A stretch of DNA of 25,307 nt from Streptosporangiaceae bacterium (GTDB lineage Bacteria; Actinomycetota; Actinomycetes; Streptosporangiales; Streptosporangiaceae): positions 1 through 25,307 of the forward strand of contig JAICWX010000106.1 of NCBI GenBank assembly GCA_025934635.1, written 5' to 3'. Positions 16,757 through 23,393 of the stretch are shown here, piece after piece; the first letter of the stretch is position 1; each line of letters opens with the position of its first letter. The position numbers and the translations under genes were made by a program. The notes under the pieces were generated by a model that saw only the letters and a list, made by a program, of their open reading frames with translations, did no database searches and had not been told where the DNA came from.

Positions 16757-18202
16757 TTGCTCGAGTACCGGGACGTATACGCGGGCGGCCGTCTGGTCGG
16801 TTCCGGATCAGGCGACGTGATCACGATCGTCAACCCGGCCACCGAGGAGGTCGCCGGCGCCGTCCCCTCGATGACCGGGGCCGACGTCGAGGTGGCGGTC
16901 GGCGCGGCCCGGGAGGCCTTCGACTCCGGACCGTGGCCGCAGGCGGACCCGGCCGAGCGGGCGGCGGCCATGGATCGGCTGGCGACCGCGATCGAGGCCC
17001 GGGGCGAGGACACCGCCCGGCTGGTGACGGCGGAGATGGGCATGCCGATCCAGCTCTCCCGGCAGAACAACGTGTCCGTCCCGTGCGGGATCATCCGGTA
17101 CTACGCGGGCCTGGCCCGGCAGCTGCCGGCCGAGGAGATGCGCGAGGCGGTCAGCTTCGCCGGGCGCACCATGGTCCGGCGGGAGCCGGCGGGGGTGGCG
17201 GCGGTCATCGCATCCTGGAGCTACCCGCTCATCCTGGCGTTCTGCCAGCTGGCCCCGGCCCTGGCCGCGGGCTGCACGATCGTGCTCAAGCCCGCGGCCG
17301 AGACCTCGCTGTCCGCCTACATCCTGGCCGAGGCGTTCGAGGCGGCGGACTTCCCGCCCGGCGTCTTCAACCTGGTCACCGGCACCAGCGAGGTGGCCGA
17401 GATGCTCGCCGCGCACCCGGGCGTGGACATCGTGGCGGTGGCCGGGCCGACCCCGGCCGGACGGCGGATCGCCGCCATCTGCGGCGAGGCCCTCAAGCCG
17501 GTGAGCCTGGAGCTCGGCGGGAAGTCCGCCGCGATCGTCCTCGACGACGTGGACCTGTCCGCGGCCGCGTCCGCGCTCGGCTGCCTGTGCTTCGCCAACT
17601 CCGGGCAGGCGTGCTTCACCATGTCCCGGGTGCTGGCCCCGCGGAGCCGGTACGACGAGGCGGTCTCGGCGCTGGCGGCCGAGGCGGCCGGGTACCTGAT
17701 GGGCGACCCGATGGCGGAGGAGACCACCATGGGGCCGCTGGCCAGCCCCCGGCAGCGGGTGCTGGTGGAGTCCAGCGTGACGGCCGGGGTCACGGCGGGG
17801 GCGCGGATCGTGGCCGGCGGGCGCCGCCCGGCCACCCCGGTGCGCGGCTACTACTACGAGCCCACCGTGTTCGCCGACGCCGACGCCGGGATGGCCATCG
17901 CCCGGGACGCGATCTGGGGACCGGTGGTGACGGTCATCCCGTACGAGTCCGAAGCTGAGGCCGTCGCGATCGCCAACGACTCCCGGTACGGGCTGGCCGG
18001 CAGCGTGTGGACCGACGACCCGGAGCGGGGGCTCGAGGTGGCCCGCCGGGCCCGGGTGGGGACGTTCGGGGTGAACTTCTACGTGCCCGATATCGGGGCG
18101 CCCTGGGGCGGGCGCAAGGCCAGCGGCATGGGCAGCGTGTACGGCCCCGAGGGGCTGCAGACCTACCTGGCCACCAAGTGCGTGTTCCTGCCGGTCGGGT
18201 AA
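16757..18202 (+). CDS. Aldehyde dehydrogenase family protein with altered active-site residues
   Basis: A 481-residue NAD(P)-dependent aldehyde dehydrogenase fold. Cys286 (NSGQACF), Glu252 (LELGGKS) and Lys178 (VLKPAAETS) are in place. The oxyanion-hole Asn of the PWNFP motif is Ser155 (SWSYPL). The ribose-binding Glu of EEIFGP is Ala385 (RDAIWGPVV). The FTGST turn reads VAGPTPAG. These changes suggest altered cofactor or substrate chemistry, or loss of activity. The start is TTG at 16757, preceded by GGAAGGA with 6-bp spacing. It is divergent from PucR and convergent with the decarboxylase gene 9 bp downstream. By family it would oxidise an aldehyde to an acid, possibly the product of the alcohol dehydrogenase at 11517. 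Confidence 0.92.
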   Translation: MLEYRDVYAGGRLVGSGSGDVITIVNPATEEVAGAVPSMTGADVEVAVGAAREAFDSGPWPQADPAERAAAMDRLATAIEARGEDTARLVTAEMGMPIQLSRQNNVSVPCGIIRYYAGLARQLPAEEMREAVSFAGRTMVRREPAGVAAVIASWSYPLILAFCQLAPALAAGCTIVLKPAAETSLSAYILAEAFEAADFPPGVFNLVTGTSEVAEMLAAHPGVDIVAVAGPTPAGRRIAAICGEALKPVSLELGGKSAAIVLDDVDLSAAASALGCLCFANSGQACFTMSRVLAPRSRYDEAVSALAAEAAGYLMGDPMAEETTMGPLASPRQRVLVESSVTAGVTAGARIVAGGRRPATPVRGYYYEPTVFADADAGMAIARDAIWGPVVTVIPYESEAEAVAIANDSRYGLAGSVWTDDPERGLEVARRARVGTFGVNFYVPDIGAPWGGRKASGMGSVYGPEGLQTYLATKCVFLPVG

Positions 18203-18211
18203 GCCGTTCGC

Positions 18212-19516
18212 TCACGCGGGCGAATCGAGCGCGGGGCGGTGCAGGGCCAGGACGTGGTCGTGGGTCTCCCGTTCGGCCATGATCGTGGCTTTCCCGTCCC
18301 GGCAGAAGATGATCGGCGGACGGAGGGCGCCGTTGTAGTTGTTCGCCAGCGTGTAGGTGTAAGCGCCGGTGACCGGCATGGCGATCAGGTCGCCGACCCG
18401 CGGCGCGGGCAGCGGCAGGCGGTCGACGAGCAGGTCGCCGGACTCGCACTGGCGGCCGACGAGCTGGACGGTCTCGTCCGGTGCGGCCGTCATCCGGGTG
18501 GCGACGGCGGCCTCGAAGCCCTGGCCGGTGAGGGCGGCGTCGAGGTTATCGGCCATGCCGCCGTCCACCGCGACGAACGTGCGGCCGGTGCGCTTGACCG
18601 TGCTGACCCGGTACAGCGTGACGCACGAGCGGGCCACCAGCGACCGGCCCGGCTCGATCAGCAGCTTCGCGCCGGCCGGGAGGTAGCTCCGGGCAGCCGC
18701 CGCGATGGTGTCCAGGTACTCCTCGACCGTCGGCGCCTGGTCCGCCAGGGTGTAGCGGACGCCGAGGCCGCCGCCGACGTCGTAGACGTCGAACGTGCCG
18801 AGCGCGGCGACCGCCTCCACGGCCCGGGCGAACGGCTCGGTTTCGAGGATCTGCGACCCGATGTGCAGGTGCAGGCCGTCCAGGATGACCTTCTGGCTCT
18901 GGCCGATGCGGGCGATGGCCTCGCGGGCCTGGTCCAGGGGCAGCCCGAACTTGGAGTCGTCGCCGCCGGTGGACTGCGACTCGTGGGTGACCGGCGCGAC
19001 CCCGGGGATGATCCGGATCAGCACCCGCTGCGGGCGGGCCTTGGTGGCGAGTTGCTCGAGCCGGTCGATGTCGTCGAAGTTGTCGACCACCACGGTCCCC
19101 ACGCCCGCCTCGAGGGCCATGGCCAGCTCGGCGGTGGTCTTGGCGTTGCCGTGCAGGTAGATCTGGTCGGGCGGGGCCCCGGCGGCCAGCGCCATGACGA
19201 GCTCGCCGGCCCCGGCCACGTCGATGCTGAGGCCCTCGGCCGTCGCCACCTGGTAGGCCGCCAGGGCGGGGAACGACTTGGAGGCGAACGACACGCCGGA
19301 ATTCGGGTGGCGCTGGGCGAGGCCTTCGGTGAACCGCCGGGCCTGGGCGCGCAGGCCCGCCTCGTCCACGATGTAGGCGGGGGTGCCGAACCGCTCGGCG
19401 AGCTCGCGCACGCCGACGCCGCCGATGGCCAGTTCCCCGTCTGCTGAGACCGAGCTGTACTCCGGAAAGAGCGGGAGCAGGTCGCGAGCCGTGGCCGGAG
19501 GCGCATCGTCGATCAT
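18212..19516 (-). CDS. lysA: Diaminopimelate decarboxylase family (LysA-like) PLP enzyme
   Basis: A fold-type III PLP decarboxylase of about 434 residues. The Schiff-base lysine is in FASKSFP, the phosphate-binding region in DVYDVGGGLGVRY and EPGRSLV, and the dimer-interface cysteine in CESGD; GAYTYTLANNYNG closes the active site. It would decarboxylate meso-diaminopimelate to lysine, though related enzymes act on other diamino acids. I prefer the ATG at 19514-19516, which has AGGG 8 bp upstream; an in-frame GTG at 19525 is the alternative. No other lysine genes are nearby, so it may be a second copy. It runs convergently against the aldehyde dehydrogenase with almost no gap. Confidence 0.88.
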   Translation of the reverse strand: MIDDAPPATARDLLPLFPEYSSVSADGELAIGGVGVRELAERFGTPAYIVDEAGLRAQARRFTEGLAQRHPNSGVSFASKSFPALAAYQVATAEGLSIDVAGAGELVMALAAGAPPDQIYLHGNAKTTAELAMALEAGVGTVVVDNFDDIDRLEQLATKARPQRVLIRIIPGVAPVTHESQSTGGDDSKFGLPLDQAREAIARIGQSQKVILDGLHLHIGSQILETEPFARAVEAVAALGTFDVYDVGGGLGVRYTLADQAPTVEEYLDTIAAAARSYLPAGAKLLIEPGRSLVARSCVTLYRVSTVKRTGRTFVAVDGGMADNLDAALTGQGFEAAVATRMTAAPDETVQLVGRQCESGDLLVDRLPLPAPRVGDLIAMPVTGAYTYTLANNYNGALRPPIIFCRDGKATIMAERETHDHVLALHRPALDSPA

Positions 19517-19561
19517 GATCGGCACCCTAGCCGCCAGGGCCTGATCACCGGAAGACCGACC

Positions 19562-20209
19562 TCAGCTGAGGCCCAGTGTGCGCTCGGCGGTCTCCCAGTT
19601 GGCGGCGATGGCGTTCTGCGCGGCTTTCAGCGTGACCTTGCCGTCGCAGACCGCGGCGTGCAGCGCGTTCTCCACCTTGTCCTTGGGGTTCGGGGTGGGC
19701 GGGGACTCCGGCCACAGGTTGGCGGCGTCGTTGGCGCCGCCGAGTTCCAGCGAGACCAGGTGGTCGAGCTCGGTCACCTTGGAATGCCGCTCGCCGTAGG
19801 CCGGGTAGGCCACCTCGTACTTGAACTTGCTGGTCTGCGACGACGGGGGCCGCACCACCTTGGTGTAACCCGGATGGCAGATGGTGGAGCGCAGGTTTCC
19901 CTGCGTGACGGCCGGATCGACGGCCCCGGGCGTGCACCGCGGGTCGGGCAGCTGGCCGTGGTCCCGGAAGGTGCAGTGAGCGGGGATGGTGCCGGTGACC
20001 CGCCGCGGGTCGTGGATCCGGTGCAGGGCGTGACCAGTGGACGACGGGGCGTTCCCGGTCGTGCTGGCCGGCCCGCTGGCGGCGGCGGACGAGCTGGGCG
20101 GAGCCGTGAGCGCCGAGAGGGCCGCCGAGGAGCAGGAGGTGAGGCCCAGCGAGATGAAGCACAGCGTGGCGGCGGCCGTCAGGCAGGCGCGCAGGTAAGG
20201 GGGGAGCAC
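19562..20209 (-). CDS. Predicted secreted lipoprotein with HNH-nuclease-like motif
   Basis: 215 residues. The N-terminus is a lipoprotein signal with lipobox Leu23-Thr-Ser-Cys26, followed by a Ser/Ala-rich tether to about residue 60. The folded part contains LDHLVSLELGGANDAANLWPE (Asp149-His150) and a following NPKDKVENALH, which is the layout of small HNH/DUF1524-like endonuclease domains. Cysteines in the middle region may be disulphide-bonded. If active it would cut DNA outside the cytoplasmic membrane, for nutrient use or competition; no immunity gene is apparent. The GTG at 20207-20209 has no clear ribosome site, so the start is less certain. It lies immediately downstream of a decayed fragment. 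Confidence 0.72.
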   Translation of the reverse strand: MLPPYLRACLTAAATLCFISLGLTSCSSAALSALTAPPSSSAAASGPASTTGNAPSSTGHALHRIHDPRRVTGTIPAHCTFRDHGQLPDPRCTPGAVDPAVTQGNLRSTICHPGYTKVVRPPSSQTSKFKYEVAYPAYGERHSKVTELDHLVSLELGGANDAANLWPESPPTPNPKDKVENALHAAVCDGKVTLKAAQNAIAANWETAERTLGLS

Positions 20210-20214
20210 GGGGG

Positions 20215-20447
20215 CAGCGTAGCGTGCCGGCCGCCGGGAAGTCGGCGTAGCCGATACGGTACGGGGCCTCGATCCCGGGCTCTGGCACCCGGATCACGGT
20301 GGTGGCGTAGACGATGCCGGGTTCGGCCACCCGTTCGGTGCCTAGGTTTTTGGTGTTCCGGCATCCGGGGCAGGCCTCCGTCACCGGCAAAGTGCTGCCT
20401 GTCTGGGGGAGCGTGGCGATCAAGAAACGGCCTGGGGATTCGTGCAA
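20215..20447 (-). pseudogene. Truncated DUF35-type zinc-ribbon/OB-fold protein remnant
   Basis: The minus strand encodes a CPGC motif followed by GIVYATTVIRVPEPGIEAPY and RIGYADFPAAGTLR. This matches the start of the OB-fold in DUF35 acyl-CoA-associated zinc-ribbon proteins. The match stops near 20215, and the rest of the OB-fold is missing; downstream the frame becomes an overlap of the lipoprotein gene. Codon usage is like the neighbours. A TTG at 20445-20447 is the only visible start, and an in-frame stop lies just upstream. I read it as a C-terminally deleted, probably non-functional gene. A partner thiolase or dehydratase, usual for this family, is absent. Confidence 0.55.
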
Positions 20448-20456
20448 ACTAGACAG

Positions 20457-21140
20457 ATGGCTTCAGGCAGTGACAACGGCGCGCCCGGTCCCGTCGAGCT
20501 TTCGGAGCTCGAGGTGGCGCTGCTGGCGCTGCTGAGCATCCGCCCGATGACCGGCTACGAGATCCTGCGGCACCACGCGCGGGCGCTGGAGCCGTGGTGG
20601 GAGACCCCCCGCACGCAGATCTACCCCAAGCTGCGGGAACTGCAGAAGCGCGGGCTGATCGAGCACGAGTACGTGGTGCAGGAGAGCAAGCCCAACAAGC
20701 GGCTCTACTCGATCGGCCCGGCCGGCTCGCAGGCCTTGTCCAGGTGGCTGGCCAGCACGATCAGCGTGCCGGAGATGCGGCACCACATGATGATGCGGCT
20801 GTTCCTCGGCAACCTGCTGCCGATCGAGGAGACCAGCCGCCTGCTCACCGGTTACCGGGACCGGGTGGCCGCCCGGGCCGAGTCGTTCCGGCAGGCCAGG
20901 CAACGGTTCTCCGGATCGCTGGGCGGGCCGTACCGGGATAGCGTCTTCTTCGAGTTGCTCAACCTGGATCACCTGATCGCGATGACCGACCTGGAGGTGG
21001 CCGGGACGGACAAGGCGCTGGACGCGCTGCGCCGCTTCGGGTCTCCCGGGTCCGGGTCTCATCCGGCCGGGCCCGGTGCGGCCGGACCCGGCGCCGAGCA
21101 GGCCAGCGAACTCCTCGACGCCATCCGCGACGTCAGTTAG
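20457..21140 (+). CDS. PadR-family transcriptional regulator
   Basis: About 227 residues. The N-terminal PadR winged helix (about 13-90) reads LEVALLALLSIRPMTGYEILRHHARALEPWWETPRTQIYPKLRELQKRGLIEHE. A C-terminal dimerisation domain (Vir_act_alpha_C type) contains MRHHMMMRLFLGNLLPIEETSRLLTGYRDRV. The tail is a Gly/Pro-rich low-complexity stretch. PadR proteins are usually repressors of transporter or phenolic-stress genes. I chose the ATG at 20457; it has no ribosome site, and a weak -10-like CAAACT (20445-20450) ends 6 bp before it, which would fit a leaderless mRNA. It overlaps the start region of the decayed DUF35 fragment on the other strand. Confidence 0.9.
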   Translation: MASGSDNGAPGPVELSELEVALLALLSIRPMTGYEILRHHARALEPWWETPRTQIYPKLRELQKRGLIEHEYVVQESKPNKRLYSIGPAGSQALSRWLASTISVPEMRHHMMMRLFLGNLLPIEETSRLLTGYRDRVAARAESFRQARQRFSGSLGGPYRDSVFFELLNLDHLIAMTDLEVAGTDKALDALRRFGSPGSGSHPAGPGAAGPGAEQASELLDAIRDVS

Positions 21141-21191
21141 CGCGGGCGTGAACCGTCCGCCGCCGGCATCCGTATTCAGGGCGGGGACGGC

Positions 21192-21217
21192 CGCGACCAA
21201 CTGCGGGGGCGGTCGCG
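21192..21217 (+). terminator. Inverted repeat 1, possible terminator after the PadR gene
   Basis: CGCGACC (21192-21198) and GGTCGCG (21211-21217) are perfectly complementary across a 12-nt loop, 51 bp after the PadR stop. An outer GGAC/GTCC could extend the stem with a bulge. There is no T-tract, as is common in actinobacteria. Confidence 0.45.
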
Positions 21218-21223
21218 TCCTGA

Positions 21224-21360
21224 AGATAGCCTCGCCGCGCTCGTGCGGCTATCTAGCCGGGCTTACAGACGTGGCTACCGCCGCTAGCGACGCTCCCAAC
21301 TTCGCTGGCGGTAGCCACCCCGCCGGTTTCGCGGCGCTACGCCGGGTGAACTTCCCGGCG
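21224..21360 (+). promoter_or_regulatory. Three further inverted repeats in the leader of the zinc-finger/SCO0930-like gene
   Basis: Three different stems follow in series. The first is AGATAGCC/GGCTATCT (21224-21231 with 21247-21254). The second is GTGGCTACCGCC/GGCGGTAGCCAC (21271-21282 with 21307-21318), whose inner AGCGA/TCGCT pair adds five base pairs after a 3-nt bulge. The third is CGCCGGG/CCCGGCG with a 7-nt loop (21340-21346 with 21354-21360). They end 48 bp before the next start codon. They may be a structured 5' leader or a set of operators. Confidence 0.5.
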
Positions 21361-21408
21361 GGTACGGACGTTCTACCAGGCAGGGGAGACGCTGGACTGG
21401 GCGGTTAT

Positions 21409-22242
21409 ATGGGTGGTTCGGGTACGTGCGCCGTGGTCCGGTCACAGCTGGGCGTGTACCTGACCGGCTCCATCCTTCCCGCTGATCGCGCGGTGGTGGT
21501 GCGGCACCTGGCCTCTTGCGCGATCTGCCGGGCCGAGCTGGCCGACCTGTCCGCGCTGCCCGGCCTGCTGCGCCGCCCGGCCTCGCAGGCCGCGGCGGAG
21601 GGGCCGGGCCAGGACCCGCCTTCCGGCTCCGGGTCTGCCTCGGGCTTCAGGTCTGCCTCCGGCTCCTGGTCTGCCTCGGGCTCGGGGCCGGCCGCGGACG
21701 GGGTGCAGCTCAGCAGGCTGCTGCGCAGCATCCAGCGGCGGCGGCGGCGCCGCCGCTGGCTGCTGGCGCTGGCCGCCGTCGTGCTGGTGGCCGTGGCCGG
21801 CACGGGCTGGGCGCTGCGGCTGGCGCAGCCGCCCGGCTCCGGGACCGAGACCATGGCGAACGTCCTGGAGACCGATCGGGTGGGCGGCCTCACCGTGCTC
21901 ACCGACGCCGAGGGCTACACCTTGTACTGGTTCGGGCCGGACAATCCCACGATGTCGGCGTGCGACGCCAAGTGCATCCGGACCTGGCCGCCGGTGGCCG
22001 CGCCCGCGGTCAAGGGCGCCGGGGTGACCGGCGCTCTCGGCGCGATCGCCCGCCCGGACGGGTCGCTGCAGGCCACCTACAACGGGCACCCGCTGTATAC
22101 CGCCACCGCGGACACCGAACCGGGGCAGGCCAAGGGGAACGGCGTGTGGGACGGGGGCGGCCAGTGGCACGAGGTCGTGGTGAGGGGCGGTCAGGCACCC
22201 GCGACCCCGCTGGCCGCGGCCGGCGGCGACGGCTCGCGATGA
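21409..22242 (+). CDS. Membrane protein fusing an anti-sigma-type zinc finger to a SCO0930-like (PF03640) extracytoplasmic domain
   Basis: 277 residues. The cytoplasmic N-terminus has the zinc-binding anti-sigma signature Cys7...His33-x3-Cys37-x2-Cys40 (RHLASCAICRAEL). A Ser/Gly repeat linker (about 72-93), seven arginines (110-116) and one membrane helix (117-138) follow. The extracytoplasmic part (about 147-260) has GYTLYWFGPDNPTMSACDAKCIRTWPPV and YNGHPLYTATADTEPGQAKGNGVWDGGGQWHEV, the 'secreted repeat of unknown function' seen in SCO0930-type lipoproteins. The arrangement suggests a sensor that releases a sigma factor, but no ECF sigma gene is in the window. The ATG at 21409 lacks a good ribosome site; a GTG at 21346 in frame is less likely. 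Its stop overlaps the next gene by 4 bp. Confidence 0.82.
   Translation: MGGSGTCAVVRSQLGVYLTGSILPADRAVVVRHLASCAICRAELADLSALPGLLRRPASQAAAEGPGQDPPSGSGSASGFRSASGSWSASGSGPAADGVQLSRLLRSIQRRRRRRRWLLALAAVVLVAVAGTGWALRLAQPPGSGTETMANVLETDRVGGLTVLTDAEGYTLYWFGPDNPTMSACDAKCIRTWPPVAAPAVKGAGVTGALGAIARPDGSLQATYNGHPLYTATADTEPGQAKGNGVWDGGGQWHEVVVRGGQAPATPLAAAGGDGSR
21625..21684 (+). repeat. 18-bp tandem repeat in the linker of the zinc-finger fusion gene
   Basis: Three 18-bp units of the type GGCTCCGGGTCTGCCTCG start at 21625, 21643 and 21661, and a partial unit follows. They encode Ser/Gly/Ala-rich hexapeptides just before the membrane-proximal basic segment. The unit length keeps the frame when copy number changes. 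Confidence 0.85.
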
Positions 22243-22373
22243 CCACGGGCTTCGTGCCGGGGCTAGGCGACGCGCTCCGGCATGGCCCGTGGGTCGCCGG
22301 GCTGTGCGCGTTCGGGGTGACGCCCGGGGCGCTGATCGTGATCGCCCGGCTGCTCGAGCGACGCTGGCTGTAG
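22239..22373 (+). CDS. 44-residue predicted single-pass membrane microprotein
   Basis: The ATG at 22239 overlaps the upstream stop as ATGA, the usual sign of translational coupling. The 44 codons run to a TAG at 22371-22373 with strongly GC-ending codons. The product has a short N-terminus, one hydrophobic segment of about 20 residues (WVAGLCAFGVTPGALIVIARLL) and a basic end (ERRW). The family is not known to me. By position it could be a membrane partner or modulator of the zinc-finger/SCO0930-like protein. The short length means it could still be a chance frame, but overlap, codon use and hydrophobic profile agree. Confidence 0.6.
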   Translation: MTTGFVPGLGDALRHGPWVAGLCAFGVTPGALIVIARLLERRWL

Positions 22374-22503
22374 CCCGTTCGGATCGGCGTGCCGTCGAGT
22401 ATTCCAGCGCGACCACGGGTCCGGGGCGGACAGTACGGAAGACACTTTCCGGCCATCTAGTATTCATTCCGACTTAAACGTTTCGACGCAGGTCGCGACG
22501 TTC

Positions 22504-22517
22504 GTTACGCGTAACAT
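22504..22517 (+). promoter_or_regulatory. Palindrome with embedded -10 just before a probable leaderless gene
   Basis: GTTACGCGTAAC (22504-22515) is a perfect 12-bp palindrome. Its right half runs into TAACAT (22512-22517), a good -10 hexamer ending 5 bp before the ATG at 22523. A factor on the palindrome would block the promoter. I see no clear -35. Confidence 0.5.
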
Positions 22518-22522
22518 GGAGC

Positions 22523-23146
22523 ATGGTGACAGACACCAGGAGCTGTGCGCAGTGCGGCGTAGGGTTCAGCCCGCGCCGTGAGCACGCGCGTTTCTGCTCG
22601 GCTCGCTGCCGGGTCGCGTGGAACCGGCTGAACGCCAGCGGTCCCACGGCCGTGGGCGACGCGCTGGACTGGACGATCACCGCGATGCGGGAGACCATCG
22701 ACCGGCTGCTGCGGGCCCGGGGCTGGGATCAGCCGCATGCGTTCGCGGCGGTCAGCGAGGCCGTGTGGTGGGTCACCATGGTCGACGCCACCCTGGTGCG
22801 CTACCACCCGGATGCCTACGACGGCGTCCTGGCCGGCCACGCCACGGCCGAGCGCGAGATCATCGAGGGCACGTTCGGCGGCCTGCGGTTCGTCAGGAAC
22901 CAGATGGGTTACTACCTGGATCACGCCGACTTCATCAAGCCGGGCGCCGCCGCCATCGCGACCTGGACGTGGCGGCCGCTGCCGGAGCCGGGGCTCGACT
23001 CGCTGCCGGCCCGCGGGCAGGAGTGGGAGATGACCCGGTACCGGGAGTATCAGGCCCGGCTGGCGGAGCAGCCCGTCGGCGATACCTTCCAGTGCGCCGC
23101 CAAGTTCCTCCACCGCGCCTCGGAAAACTGCCTCGCCCGCCCCTAG
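22523..23146 (+). CDS. Zinc-ribbon protein of unknown function
   Basis: 207 residues. The N-terminus has a treble-clef-like zinc site Cys8-x2-Cys11...Cys25-x3-Cys29 (CAQCGVGF, FCSARCRVAW), resembling small CxxC...CSxxC ribbons of nucleic-acid-binding proteins. The rest (about 45-200) is a mixed helical domain with conserved-looking aromatic patches (AVWWVTMVDATLVRYHPDAY; RFVRNQMGYYLDHADFIKP; ATWTWRP) typical of uncharacterised actinobacterial proteins. I do not recognise a function. The ATG is only one base after a GGAG, too close for normal initiation, and a -10 precedes it, so leaderless translation is likely. Its stop abuts a gene remnant. Confidence 0.75.
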   Translation: MVTDTRSCAQCGVGFSPRREHARFCSARCRVAWNRLNASGPTAVGDALDWTITAMRETIDRLLRARGWDQPHAFAAVSEAVWWVTMVDATLVRYHPDAYDGVLAGHATAEREIIEGTFGGLRFVRNQMGYYLDHADFIKPGAAAIATWTWRPLPEPGLDSLPARGQEWEMTRYREYQARLAEQPVGDTFQCAAKFLHRASENCLARP

Positions 23147-23147
23147 C

Positions 23148-23393
23148 TCACTGGTCACACGCTTCCCGACCACCGACGGGCGGCACATCGGGCTCACGGT
23201 CAAGGGCAGCGGCACGTCGGTGACGCTCACCCTGACCGGTGACCAGCCGTCGGGGCCGGTGCTGTTCCAGCTGCCGGCCTTCGTGCACAACATCGCGCAC
23301 GCCAGCGCGGGGTCGGTGGACAACAAGACCGGCACGGTCACCCTGAGCGCCGGCCCGCACGCGGTCACCGTTCAGCTGAAGCAGGGGGCCTGA
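23148..23393 (+). pseudogene. 5'-truncated remnant of a secreted beta-sandwich protein C-terminus
   Basis: Directly after the zinc-ribbon gene, a different frame reads about 80 codons, including LVTRFPTTDGRHIGLTVKGSG and PVLFQLPAFVHNIAHASAGSV, to a TGA at 23391-23393. Strong GC-ending codons and alternating hydrophobic strands make this a convincing protein tail. There is no start codon in frame back to a stop at 23031-23033. It resembles the C-terminal domain of secreted carbohydrate-active or coagulation-factor-5/8-type proteins, from memory of those families. It overlaps the end of the converging MFS gene by 29 bp. It looks like the survivor of a deletion. Confidence 0.6.
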
